Positions 45,301 through 57,400 of a stretch of 64,000 nucleotides of DNA are shown piece by piece; the stretch's first letter is position 1, and every line of letters starts with the position of its first letter. The position numbers and the translations under genes are program-made. A model generated the notes under the pieces. That model worked only from the letters and a program-made list of their open reading frames with translations, was not told the origin of the DNA and made no database searches. This DNA comes from Mortierella alpina (lineage: Eukaryota; Mortierellomycota; Mortierellomycetes; Mortierellales; Mortierellaceae), in assembly GCA_029449245.1 (NCBI GenBank), contig JANATF010000008.1, forward strand, positions 930,001 through 994,000. The letters are read 5' to 3'.

Positions 45301-46168
45301 TTGTGGGAAGGTGATCCTGATGTTGGTCTGTCCCTCCAGGCGTTCCTTGTTCTTCAACACTACTAGAGCTTTTGTCAGAGATCAGACCTTCACCATGAGC
45401 TCCGTCCTCTGGTTCCTTCTCGTCCTCACTCTCGACGACCAGGCAGTTGACTGGCGATTGCATCTCATCGTCATCTTCGTCCTCGTCCTCGTCCGATTGA
45501 GATCCCGTGGAAGAGAGAACAGGGGTACTGTCATGCTGTACATGTATTGACTGAAGGTATTCGTTGTGAGATACAGAGGTATGAACGTGATATCCCCCGA
45601 CACTATGCCTTGCTGTTCCCGCTTGTCGACTGGCGAGGAGAGGGAGGGTACTTCTAGGAAAGCCCATGTCGGTGGGCTGGTAAACTCGAGCAAAGTGGTC
45701 TTCTGGCTCGGGCTGTTGCCATGTTTGAGCTGGGTATTGTTGCGATTGAGGTCGCAATGGACGCGGGCGAGAGAGCATGGGAGAATAAGGTCGAGCGGAT
45801 GGACGGGGTATTGAAGGAGCACATCCTTGCGACTGTGGAACCATCGCTGCCGCCGTTGTTGCAGCCGCTGTCCTTTGGGTTGTCTTGCTGTTGCTGTACT
45901 CCTCCTCCTCTTCTTCCTCCTCAACAACTTTGTTCAGGGTCGCATGGTTGTCGTCCTCCTTGTTGAGCTCAATGTCCGTCACTGTGTTGAGGCTATTTCT
46001 GTATGATGCAATTCCTCCGATGGGCAGCTGGTTCGTGCTGATGTACTCGACCTCAATCTCGAGCGTGGAGAACTGGCGGGTTGGGGCCGTGTGATTGGAT
46101 GGTCGCACCGAGGAATGAATGGAGGACCGCCGAGTCAGAGTCGCGGCATTGCCAGCTGCAGTCGACAT
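42313..46168 (-). CDS. TKL-type protein kinase with C-terminal ankyrin repeats
   Basis: Large signalling protein. Exons: 46168-45053, 44737-43897, 43799-42313; 1147 aa. Residues 1-320 are disordered, with an acidic run (VVEEEEEEEE), poly-Ala and a DEDEDEDDDE patch. Kinase domain about 320-600: RGGYGEIHTAEW loop, Lys356 in VVLKRAL, Glu in FDQELEILKR, FHHRDLHSGNILLDD (Asp451), ICDFGLSRS (Asp469), FLAPERF, YSLGVIFWHISSG, LLVKCWDKKPSRR. HRDLHSGN and this lobe are typical of tyrosine-kinase-like kinases expanded in Mucoromycota. A helical linker follows, then ankyrin-type repeats about 660-900 (GDTALHLACLFLESPMDTIR; ELGADINLENLQGYTPVMIL; GGETALVAAAAHLRIKNVEW). The tail is Ser/Gln-rich, with a QSQSQGQSQ stretch. 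All catalytic residues look intact. The first intron is 315 bp. Confidence 0.87.
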
Positions 46169-48037
46169 CAGGCGTAGCCGGCAGTGGGAATTGTGAGAAG
46201 AAGGGGAAGGGAGCAGGAGTGGAGCGAGATGGGATGAGAAGAGGAGGAGCGAGAGGAACGAGAGGAACGAGTGAAGAGCACAGAAGTGAGTGGGGAGAGA
46301 AGTGAGCAAGCGAACAAGTGAACAGGTGAACAAAGTGAAGAAGGGCAAACGGTGTTGTTTGTTTCGGGCATCCAAAAAAATGTATGGAGACGGGCTATTA
46401 TATCCTTTTGTCTCATTCGCCTCTGTCTCTTTCTCGCGCGCGCTCTCGACTGGCTGGACAACCTGCTCTCGCCTTGCACCGTCGCCGTTATCTCCACACT
46501 CATCATCCCATGTCTGCCCGTCTTTCTTTCCTCCCCTTTGCCCTCTCCAACGAACTCTACCTCGCCCTCAAATAGCCTTTGGAGGGGCCGCTACCATGTC
46601 ACATAATATAAGCAAACCAAGGCAGCCCGAAACGCGAGCGAGCTTTTTTTATCATTTTGCAGACTGGACATTCAAGAGCAGGAATGGCTGCAGCATAGTG
46701 AGAGCAATCCGGAGAGAGATTTTTCTTCGTGGCATAACAAAGCAGTCAAGGCCGAGTGGTTGAAGTAGAATACCTCTGCTGAGTAGGCAGACGAGACCAT
46801 GGGTAGCATGTGAGTGACGAGCATTTACTGAATTGTCCTGGACCCTCCGTAGCTCTGACCTCAAGAAGACACCAGCCATTTGTCGGAAACCACTTGCCTA
46901 TATGCCTAAATGCCTATAATGCTTTTCATTGTTTGGAAAGTCCGAAGATGCGATACGCCCATTTTTCATTCACACCTCGTTGGTATCTGGCAACAGGAAC
47001 GTTTGCGTGGACTGGAACAATGCCCACCATTGGTATTCCAGACAGCCGAGGCACACGGCGAGGGACTGAGGCTTGGGATTTCAAGGATGGATCTGGATGG
47101 GGAGTTTTGTCTCTCGGAGGAAGGGGAAGGGGATGGCCCAAGCCCGATCTTATCGGGGCAGAATGTTGGTCCGCGTTTGTGATGTAGAATGAAGCAGCAA
47201 AGCAGAGGGGGTGCTGTATATTTGTAGGGGGGTGTGGACATGAGGGGTAAAAAATTGGGTTGCACGATCTGTTTGCTTGCTCGTGCTCTATCCCTATAGC
47301 AGGGGGCCAACGCGTCAGCGAGCGACAGAAGGGATCGCGAGCAATGCGGGTCATCGGCAATCTGGCTTTTTTCTCTGTTCCCTCTCCATTGTCTCTTGCC
47401 TCCTGCACTTCACACCCCCATCTACTCGTGCTTCACTCAGCCACCCCTAACAGCTTCAAGCCTATTGTAAAAGTGCGTTCATTGCGTTGTTGAGCACAAG
47501 CCCTTTCTTTCTTTCACATCCACTCATCTGGCTGTGGCTGACCCTTGTCCAAGCATCCATTCCACATCCACTTTGGCGTGTACACTCCCTTTTTTTTTCC
47601 TTCACTTCTCTCACTTCTCTCACTTCTCTCTCTCCCTCTCTGTCCCTCTCTGTCCCTCTCTTTCTCTCTCTCGCCTCTTCTCCACTCTGCACTCCTTGGG
47701 CGCTCTGCTTGTCTTGACAATCCTTGTGGCGCCTGGTCTATTCGGGACTTGTCGCATTTCCTTGCTCTCTTGCTACCAGGAATATACTCTAATCTCACAT
47801 ACCTCGCAGCCTCGGACCACCAGCTCCCTGCATATATCCCTTCTTGGGTATTCTGTATATCCCCGCCGCTCAAAGTCCAGACATCTGCAGACCCCACCTG
47901 GCTTTTAGCCCACTCGACATCAAGTCCACACATCCATCGCCACGAGACATTTTCAACCTGCAACAGTACCAAACCCATTCTCACTGTCACCGTCAGAAGT
48001 TAGTCTACATCGACGGGGCATTGAATGCTACCCCTCG
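46169..48037. other. Divergent intergenic region, TKL kinase / GATA factor
   Basis: 1.87 kb between two start codons facing away from each other. It contains CT-rich leader-like DNA (47580-47680) just before the GATA gene and purine-rich DNA (46200-46340) before the kinase gene. No ORF here has domain-like composition. A tRNA-like A-box near 46753 was rejected (see below). Confidence 0.5.
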
Positions 48038-50995
48038 ATGGCCTCCAATAGACCCATGAACCACAACGACAACGCCCCTCCTGACAGTGTAGATATCCGC
48101 TTCGGACAACAGCAACGGCAGCAGCAGCAACAGCACCAGCACCAGCAAAAGCAAGGGCTGGCTTTGCCCCATAGGCCTTCCCGACCAATGATGGAAATTC
48201 AGGACACCAGCAATCGGCTGCTGGCCAAGATCGATGGCGAGGACGAGGAGCTTGAGATTATCGGAGACGGCATTAGCAACACCCGCGAGCACCGCTCTGA
48301 AGCACGCTCAAGGCCGCCTATGAGGATGCCGAACCTCAAGTATGACTACCCAGAGTCGTCTGTTCACAACTTTAGTCCAGGCACGAGTCTGATCTTCAAC
48401 GCCTACAAAGGGAACAGCGGCTTGCTATCCCAGGCATACATGGCAAAGGGTGGCGAGGAAGATGATATCATCCAGGAGAGATTGCAAAGGAGACTTTTGG
48501 ATCCGCAGGCAAACGACTGGCCCCTGGAGCAGCAGCACCGGCATCATCTCAAACAGAAAGCATTACCGCCTACCCATGCCGATGATGAGGGTAAATACCC
48601 GTCCTACGAACAGTCTGAACACCGTCCATATCGGTCCACTTACGACCGCTCGTTCCCTCCATACGTTGCCAACGGCCGTGGTCATGGCCCAGAAGAGAAT
48701 CGAGACTACGGCATTCAACGAGATCCCCGCGATCCCCGCGATTTGAGCGATCCGCGTGGATACAGTCGCCACAGAGACTACACGGAGGCCGCACACCGTA
48801 GAGCCTCTGATCACTTGCCTCCAAGAGCTCATGAGTATCATACTTCCCAACACCCACACGAGTATGCACCTCGGTCACGACCTCCTCACGCCTCTTCTGA
48901 GCTTGAACGCACTTTGATCCAGAACACAACACCGCCCTCCGCTCAATCTCACAATCCGCACGACCCTGACCATACGAGTAATACCCATGCACACGGCACA
49001 AGTCCAAGCAATAGATACCACCCATTTCAGTCCGTCCAGCCGAGGCCAACGTCATCAGACGAATCCTGGGTCAAGACATCCTCTGCGCAACGACAATCGT
49101 ACCCAACAGCGGCGATAGATATTCCACAGCCCCACCATCATCGGCCCTTGAACAGCTACACTGAATATGACCATTACGATTCCTTAGAGGATGGCGGGCA
49201 GAATCACTACCATCAGCATTATACGCACTCAGCGCAACACCCGCCGTCAAACTCGTCAGCTGGACCTTCAAACTTTCGTCCTCCCAGTGTCCATAGACCA
49301 ATGGGACCTCGCTATGCATTGACGCGTGTCAATTATAGAATGGTAAGCTTTTGAAGTGAATAAGGATCCTTTCGGGGAGTGGTCGTACAGGCGAACGCTG
49401 CCCTTGACCTCCTAACCATCCACAAACCCCCTTCATTTTCCTTGGCTTAGATTTTTGACTATGCAAGTGAGATTCGGGAGTGTTTGCTGAAAGGCAAAGC
49501 TGGGACAACTGATCGGCTCCTGTATAATGCCGAGATCTTGAGCAAAGTGTTTATGGTATGTCACGCTAGCAGATCTCGGCTGCACGATCCTTCCAAGGCC
49601 GATTCAAGGGTGAATAAGGAGACTGGCATCAGATGCGATTTTGACATGCATGATTTGCTCCCCGTCTGATTTTATAGGGATGTCGAATGGACAGGGACCC
49701 AAAGGAGCAAGAAGAAGAGGAGGCAGTAAGAATCACCAGCTTGCTTTCTCGTTTACTTACAGATATCTAGCTGCGTATCTCGATCATGCATTGCTTGTAT
49801 GCATATTCATGCATCAGTGCCTTGGTCCAAAATTACTAGTGGCAGACCTTGAGCATGACCGAGAGCACGTCCGTGTTGACGCGATACGCCTACTCCGAGA
49901 CTCACGCTTTATATGGCCTCGACCTCTCGACGTTTTCTTTACAACAGGCCCTGAATCCGCATCAGATACGCTGTACCTCGTGCAACATTGTCAAGACACC
50001 TGAATGGCGAAAAGGGCCACTAGGTGAGCATCCTCCTCACTGTTCTTTTTATTCCTAACCTCGCGCAGCGCCACTAACTCAACCCCTCCCTCCTCCATCT
50101 CTTCTCTCCTCCATCCTCTCCTCCTTATATCCTTCCATTCTTCAATACATCCCTTCATCCATCCTTTTATCCCTGCCCCTAAAAATCTGTGCTACACCGC
50201 CAGGACCTCGAACACTCTGCAACGCATGCGGCTTGAGTAAGTACAACAATCGACTTGACATTGCAGTGGTAATTCATGAGTTCTATACCGCTGTATTCCT
50301 CAACAGTAGCCTTAACTTATACACCTCTAGTTTGGGGCAAGATTTCTCGGAGCAAAGCAGCATTGGCCAAGAGCAAAATCGAGGCTGCTAAAGGGGAACC
50401 ATCGAACGCTGTGGGCGACTCACAAATGACTAATGTCTCACCGACCAATCCTGGAGCCGAAGGAACGGAGGCATTGCCTACCTCTGACTCTTCGACACTG
50501 TCAGATGTATCTCGTAAGCGAGAGCGTGACCAGTCGTCTGTGGCGGATGTTGATGATGCAGAGTCCCAAGCGAGAGAGGACGACTTGAGATCAGCGGCGG
50601 CAGCATGGAAAGTGGCCGCATCCCAACAGACCGTCAGTCGCGCTCAATTCGGCGATCAGCACAGTACAGACCATCCTCATCAGTCAATGTCGGTTCTTTC
50701 ATCCACCGCAACGTCACAGCAGCAGGTCCCTACAAACACCGGCGTGCACGCACGAGAAGACGATCCACTTGACCAGCACCCACGGTATACTACCCATGAT
50801 TCACTGGCAGGACAAGAAGGCACTGATAACGGCATAGCTAGTCAAAACGATCAGGGGCCATTTTCATCCGAGCCTCCTGCTGTCCCCGAAGCATCCAGTC
50901 ACCTATCGGCATCATCAACGTTTGATGGAGAAGGCCGTACTGGAGACTCATCTGTTGCTGGGCGAAAACTTGCTCTTTCATTCTTGCTGGGCTAG
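48038..50995 (+). CDS. GATA-type zinc-finger transcription factor
   Basis: Nuclear DNA-binding protein with one GATA finger. Exons: 48038-49342, 49451-49555, 49678-49725, 49948-50023, 50204-50236, 50331-50995; 743 aa. Residues 1-430 are Gln/His/Pro/Arg-rich and disordered (polyQ near 24; DPRDPRDLSDPRGYSR). A conserved-looking helical segment follows (IFDYASEIRECLLKGKAGTT; DRLLYNAEILSKVFMGCRMD). The finger is CTSC-X18-CNAC (Cys495, 498, 517, 520) with the core TPEWRKGPLGPRTL and the basic tail ISRSKAALAKSK; the 18-residue loop is the type found in White-collar-2-like and plant GATA factors. There is no PAS domain, so it is not a canonical WC-2. The finger is split over three exons, one only 33 bp. 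The C-terminus is Ser/Gln/Asp-rich. Confidence 0.88.
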
Positions 50996-51191
50996 TGCAG
51001 CTTTGCACTCTCTCTTCCTGCGATGCTATTCTCTTTTTGATTTCATTCCTGTTTATCCCTTAGTCCTCATATTTTGTTTGCTTTTGTATTCTCTTGTATT
51101 TTGCTTGTCGCGTCTTTTCACCCTGTCCCCTCCTCCTCCCACTCACTTCGTTTTCTTTACTCCTGCACAGCGTCTTTCTCATGACTGTATA

Positions 51192-51197
51192 TTTATT
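51192..51197 (-). terminator. Poly(A) signal (AATAAA on minus strand) for the Lines-like gene
   Basis: TTTATT on the plus strand, 58 bp beyond the Lines-like stop. The plus-strand AATAAA of the GATA gene lies at 51212-51217, so the two 3' UTRs should overlap. Confidence 0.45.
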
Positions 51198-51211
51198 TTG
51201 AAGTGTGCTGG

Positions 51212-51217
51212 AATAAA
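51212..51217 (+). terminator. Poly(A) signal AATAAA for the GATA-factor gene
   Basis: AATAAA about 217 bp after the stop at 50995, preceded by a T-rich 3' UTR. Confidence 0.45.
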
Positions 51218-51254
51218 CACACGAACCTGGGTATACCTTCGCGGGTTACTCCAC

Positions 51255-53528
51255 TTAACCACATGCCGTCACTTTGCTAATGACGTACGACAAGACATCT
51301 TGAGTGCGACCCAAAACAATCATGAGGGTCTTGGGGTTATATGGGAAAAGGCCGCGTTTATCCAGAAGTCGTATTTGACTCGCAAGCTGCGCAAGGCAGC
51401 GCTGGGTGCGAAATAAGAGCGATACTCTTGTAGGTGATACGGCACCATCCTCGTCGTCATCGCCATCGCCATCGGCTCCGCCACTGTCAAGAGTCATTTC
51501 CTGCTCCAGCACTCGGCGCCACCGTTGAACAAGTCGCTGAAGCTGATCCGGTCTTTGTTCAGTCAGACTCCTTAAAATGGCCATCATGGCCGCCAACATC
51601 CCGCCCGTGTCTTGATCATCGATCGTGATAAGCATGTCGATCAAAGTCTGGTCATCATAACCAATGGATTCCAGGAACAGAAACAGCGCATCCAGCGGGT
51701 GAACGAAGGTGAACAAGTGGTCATACAGCTCATCTACCAGCGGATTGGGCAACAAGATTATGGAGAGTTCTTCAAGTTGGTGTTGAATCGTCGACATGGC
51801 TTTCAGGAGCCAACATAGCCCGGCGTCATCCTCGCCATACATGCGCAGCAGCAGTTCCAAAGATCGCGGTCCGATCCATGCCTTTACAAAACGCAAGGTA
51901 TGTTGGAGCAACTCTGTCATGCGAGAGTCCAAGGTCAGGGTGGGATCGCCAATGTGGGTGCTGGAGTTTGGGTTTGTGTTACGACCTGTCGCTAACAAAG
52001 CGTCCAGGATCGCCTGCCCGCCAGTCATGAAGACGCGACCCATCTGACGTATCGCCTCAGGATTGTTAAGAAGACGTTGTAGATCCTCGTCAACATCGTT
52101 ATACACTGGGCTGCTGGGCAGAATGAAGGTCGTTCCGGTAGTCGAAAGACGGTTCAGGTCTGGGTCGTTTTCCGCTAATGTTGTCAATATTTGCAAAGCG
52201 AGGGGAGACAGGGCAGTCAACATTTGGATGGCCAGCTCCAAATGCTCCTTCACGCCTACGTCTTCCTTGAATTGTCCAGAACTACGCTTCAGCAGTAAGC
52301 AAAACAGCTCGTACAGCTTCCTGATGCAAAAGGGCTGAACCCTGGAGCCGCTGAATAACTAGTGTCATATTGGAAGTACCAAGCAAACTGTATTAATGGT
52401 TTTGCCCTGATCACTTCTGTTGCTGCAAACAACGATATAAAAGTCCATACCTGTTCTAAACTGTCCAACACATGCTTGTGGCATACTGCAATGTCTTTTT
52501 CGAATCCAGCGCTCCCTTTAACAGTCAGTCTTGCTTTCTCAATATCAATTAAGAGAACCAAAGTAGCGTATTGCGTTTCAACATCCGAAAGAAGGTTGTC
52601 ATGAGCTCCTCTCCAAAACAGCGGCGATACAAGTCGGTGCACTACCACAGACGCGACATGAGGATCCTCTTCATCATCATCTGCAGAGTGCCTGTCGTCA
52701 GCTCGGGCAGTAGCCGCTTGTAGAGATATATGTCGTTGGTTCTTTAGCAACTTGTGAAAGAGCTCGAGAATAGCGCGCTTCTGCTGCGAACTGCTGCTAG
52801 AGTCTGAGCTAGTCAGTTGTCGAAAAAGCTCTTTGATCAGATCGTGCTTTTTTTGGCGCAGGATCCCGGTGTCGTTGCTGGGTTGTGTGGAACCTTGAAG
52901 CATCGCAGCAATGAGCCGATAACTAGCGAACTGGATGTATTCATCATCGACGTCCAGGAGACGATTCTACAGCGACGGGTTCGACCACACATGCAACCTT
53001 AGCACTCCATGAACAGTATGGGCGTTATATACGATACAATCCCGCGTAAGTCCTTACCAGCGTCTCTGGATGGTCCCACAACCATGCGTGAATCTCCGCG
53101 TCGTTAAGCCATTGAGGATCGGATATCGTTGCAAGCAAATGGTTGGTGTCACCGTGGTCGACTGACTACTAGGTATTCAGGAAATGGTAAGAATGGCTTT
53201 CCAGTGATGCGCATCGAAGGGACCAGGCTGTCTAGTCGTACCTCTTGGATTCGAGCAAATGTTGTCGAAGGAGACTGAAGGAATGCATTTGACGACATTC
53301 ACTGAACGAGCAATGTGGTCATGCAACGGTGTCCGAGGCAAATTGTTGCGGGTGAAAGAGACAAAGAGGCTCCATCCATCCTGACTGCAAAAAGAATTAT
53401 TTATATTTTGAGTTCTTTGGTCGTGTATTTTTTTTTTTTTTGACTTTACTCTCAAAGCGCTTCGACATCACTACGCACTGAGAAGGGATCGGGTCGATCA
53501 GCCGAGTTGAATTACACGAAGCAGCCAT
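51255..53528 (-). CDS. Lines-homolog (LINS1-like) alpha-helical protein
   Basis: Helical-repeat protein resembling the Lines family (Drosophila lines, human LINS1). Exons: 53528-53475 (tentative), 53380-53242, 53161-53058, 52966-52451, 52358-51255; 638 aa, phases consistent. Landmarks: SDPQWLNDAEIHAWLWDHPE near the N-terminus; KKHDLIKELFRQL and KRAILELFHKLLKN; a long Leu-rich helical middle; then the region that led to the call, FVHPLDALFLFLESIGYDDQ (followed by TLIDMLITIDDQ), a Lines-type motif, and near the C-terminus RLLDKRGLFPYNPKTLMIVL, matching the LINES_C signature (LFPYNP). No catalytic motif, membrane segment or signal peptide. The first exon is the weakest part (GTAGTG donor). The role in fungi is unknown; animal Lines acts in Wnt/patterning. 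Identification rests on short motifs and needs a profile search. Confidence 0.7.
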
Positions 53529-53685
53529 CAGCAAGGACAGGAGAGTCAAACAGTCAACAAATTCAGAAAACAGGGACGACTTCGAGATCAAAGGCTGACA
53601 TCGAGATCAAGAGCTGACATTGAGCAAACTACACGAGAGCTCTCTGTCGTCACAATTGGTCGTCAACGTACCACACAGCCGAACT
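53529..53685. promoter_or_regulatory. Compact divergent promoter, Lines-like / Gag1-like
   Basis: Only 157 bp separate the two start codons, so the promoters must overlap. It contains a short duplicated TCGAGATCAA-type stretch (about 53581-53614) but no TATA box. Confidence 0.45.
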
Positions 53686-54472
53686 ATGGACCCATCGCCA
53701 GCCAACGAGAGCAATCTAGTATTCAAGTCGAAAGACATAGAGGACTCAACTTTGGGTTCGAGCCCATTCTCAACAACAGCGGCGATAGCTATGGCAGCAG
53801 AGGTCGCTCCTTCCACCACGTCGCAAGTGCAGAGGCCGTCCTGGGCGACAGGTGATCCGTTTTTTGACACTATGGCTGGCATGGAGCCTTCAGAGGACAT
53901 ATTATATCAGAAGGACCTTGTGGAGTCTACGGCTACTATGGCATTAGCAAGCTCTGACACGAGCAAAAACACCTTAGAAACCAGCAGCGAAGCAACCTCA
54001 GAATACTCAAACACTGGTCTGGATCATTGGAACAGGACCAGAGAGCAGTGGACGAGAGGACAATGGCATGTGGTTCGTAGCGCTAATAGCGCCAATCCAG
54101 CTCTCAGTGCTATCCATCCCAAGAACCACGACGCCATCTATGATAGTCTTGTTTATGACCGTAAGCGACTTTCAAAACCAATTCCGTTGCCGTTGGTGGT
54201 AAGTGACACAACGTCTCGTCCTGGACTCTTTTTTTTGAGTCCTTTATGGTAGAAGCTGTGGCCACTAACCCAAACTTGCATGGGCAACTAAAATCGTACA
54301 GATCAAAGTGTTAGTCAGTGGATGGAAACGGGATGGTCTTTGGCAAGAGAGCCCAGCGCAGCCGCCATCAGCACCTTCGTCAGCACCTTCGTCAGCGCCA
54401 TCGCATGGACTACATGCTTATATCCCAGGATTCTCTTCCACCAATTCGCAACCTCTGCAGCGGAAACAATAA
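53686..54472 (+). CDS. Gag1-like clamp-domain protein (DUF4050 type)
   Basis: Small fungal protein, exons 53686-54198 and 54302-54472; 227 aa. It starts at the first ATG of the frame (MDPSPANESN). The N-terminal about 105 residues are Ser/Thr/Ala-rich. The conserved part is LDHWNRTREQWTRGQWHVVR followed by HDAIYDSLVYDRKRLSKPIP and LPLVIKVLVSGWKRDGLW, which matches the clamp-like motif of fungal Gag1-like/DUF4050 proteins (an IYDxLV helix, a basic patch, KPIPLxxxVxxLxxxW). The S. pombe member Gag1 is linked to TORC1/Gad8 nutrient signalling as I recall it; I would not transfer that without a profile match. After the domain is a short Pro/Ser/Ala repeat (SAPSSAPSSAPS) and a Gln-rich end. No membrane segment. 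Confidence 0.7.
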
Positions 54473-57400
54473 AGATAACCTCCTTTGCCTTTATTACAAA
54501 GTAATGAGTGAAGTGAGCAGGACCTTCCAACAAGGACAATGGCGCTCTCTTATGTTTACAACCTTGAGGGCGCGTGAGTAGCCGTCCTTGCTAAGCAAGC
54601 CAGCCATACCGGTCGCACCGCATCAGGACCACTACCGCACTGCTCGACGAGCATTTGTAAGAACCAGCCCTGATCGGCCAATGAGAGGCGCGGATGAGGA
54701 TGGTTATATGCCTTATATGACCCATAGCAGGACCTCTAATGTGAGGAGACTTGAAGCGTGTCCTAAGTGGAAATGTACTCCGGCCTATGCGACGTGCTCA
54801 CTGCTGTCCTGCTAACGATCGTTCTTTCGCTTTCGATCAGGGTAACTCTCTTGCACACAGCCGAAGGAACAAAGGGGACCATCCGTTGGACGATAGTCTG
54901 GGCTCTTTGAGCACATTTCTCTCTCGCCCTCGCTTTATTATTCTTGACCCCCCTCTGCATGTCGAAGGTCCACAACAACAATGTGGCGGCGCGTGCATGA
55001 TCCTGAGGCTGGATCAAATATTGCTGATATAGACCAGTCAAGCGATTGTGCAGGAACAAGGGCGTGTATTCAGGGGTGAGACCAATTTGTGTTCATGAAT
55101 GAAGACCGAAAGAGAAAAACACCAGAAGCAGTGGCGGTTTGATTGAGGGAGTGTGCTTCGGCCGAGACCTGAATCCATTCATATGCGGTGGTGTTTGCCT
55201 GAGCGCGCCACGAGTTGACATGTATTACTAGTGCATATACTAGACATGTGTATGCTATATGGTCGCTGACCTCAGTGCCCCACTTTTTGTCTCGGTCGCA
55301 GTAATAATGAGGCGCTATGAGAAGGACTGGAAATGTCCACGGAGTATTTTTATGAGGCAAGAGTACTACAACTCATTCAATTGAATTCTCTGCCGATCAG
55401 ATCTGAGCTTTTCCCTCTGTGCTCTGCCACGCGAGGAGATTGAATAGCATGAGGTTGGTGAGGCAGCATTTTTAGGGAGGAATCGGCGCAGTGATTAGGA
55501 GAGCACTCACTGAGATCGCTGTGTGCATTTGCTCTGTCCATCTTGCTTCACGCTCTCTCTCTCCCTCCTTTTCACTCTCTTTGTTTCTGATGCATGGGTC
55601 CCACAGTCTGCTGTGTTCAGTGGTACCAATCAAGACCTATCATTCTTTGCAACCCTCATGTCCATGCCGCATGCATTGACTATAGTTAAAAACCAACTTC
55701 TATCCACATCTTGGCCAGAAAGGCGCATTTCTGGTCAGAGAGACCAATTTCACACGCAGAGCTATGACTCCTTTCCATCTCAAAGAACTTTCTCTCATCG
55801 ATGCCGTATTCACTCTCACCGTTCCTGGTTCTTCGCCCTCCTCGAGGTCTGGAGTCTCCCCCATCATGTGGTGGCACTCGCTACAGTGGCAAACAATCCC
55901 GATTACACTTTATGGGCAGTCGGCTCCCAATTCTAATTAAGAGAACCGTAACTATCACCGCCGCAGATCCAAACAGGAGTACTGTAAACGCAAAAAACTA
56001 AAATACAAAACAAATTGACGCAACATCACGACGCCATTGGCGTGAGAAAGTAAGCGAGTATCCCGGGTCAAGAAAGGATGACGATGGTAGCAATTAAGAT
56101 GGCGTTTATAGGTAGTCGTGTCCAGGTACCATTGCTGTACCCCTGGCCCTGTGTGATCATCCTTTTTACATCGCCACTTGAAGTGTCTGCTTAGGCAACG
56201 GTCCCAGTAGCCCACAGCAAACCATCAGTGCCAGAATAATAAATTGTGAGCCAGCCGCAAACGTGCCTGGGTAGAATAGTCATTTCTACAGGCACACGAA
56301 CCTGATCCCGACTTTTTGGCTTCAGGGGCACCTATTAATTCCGAGGAAAATTAGGTGAGCCGTTGGAGCTCTCGTGTCTTTGTATAGCTTCGTATCTTAG
56401 CGAACAATAATGGCTCATCAGATGTGGTGTTCTATGCTCCTTGGTTAGTCTCGACCCTGTTGACCAGTCCACGCATGCACACACTTATGCTCCTGCGCAA
56501 ACATTAGAACAATGCGGTTTTGAAGGTCCCCCTCCTTCTGCTTGGCCAGTTTGACCCCGGCTCGTTGTGCGCATGAATGGTCATCCGTTGAGATACCAGG
56601 AAAAATGAGTTGGAGAAGGAGAGACACAGAGTAACGTGGTACAGCATTGCTGAGAGCACAACTAAAGGGTGAGAAGGAAGGAGACGGACAGGCAAGTAGG
56701 GGTGAGTGGGTAGAAAGGAGAAATACGAGAGAGCTCTGTGATTTTCTATTTGTTGTTTGTGCGTGCACCTTTCCATTTCCCCCCTTCGCCTTCTGCCCCC
56801 CTCCCCTCCATCGGGCCAGCTGTTTGTTATTTATTCATCATCAGTCTTTTTTTTTTTTTTTTGGCTCTCCACTCGACTCACCGCACGTTTTCCTTCTTTC
56901 TTTCCCTCTCGCTCTTCTCTCTCGCTCCTCTCTTCCTCTTCCTCCCCTCTCTCCTTCTTCGCTCCTTCTTCTCTCCGCCGTATTGCGTTTATTCCCATCA
57001 GCCGCTCCTCGTCCTACATCTCTGACCTCGAGGGCGACACCGCTGTCCGCATCAACCTCCTCTCGCGATCACTCTACAAACACCCTCTCATCCTCCAGGC
57101 CACACAGCCATATACCTTGCATCAAAGACACGTTTTCGGCTCCACTTTCCAATCGACTACCTCATCTTGTTGGATAGGATCCATACCTTTTGCTCTCTCA
57201 TACTCTTCGCTGCAGCCTCATAAGACAAAAAGCAAAGAGAACGACTGTCACTCGCATCCCTTTGCCGTGCGGTTGATCCTTATATCCAGTTGGGTAAGAG
57301 CACTTGACCACAGGAAACCGGCTTGCAGATTCACTAGCGCAACCTTTCATACACTGTACCATGCGCCAAGTATATCTTGTATATACCCTATGCTACCTAC

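Noticed and set aside
46747-46830. tRNA-like sequence (GGCCGAGTGGTTG resembles a class II tRNA A-box)
   Set aside because: No matching anticodon stem, no variable arm pairing and no GGTTCGA-type B-box at the right distance. At most a decayed fragment.
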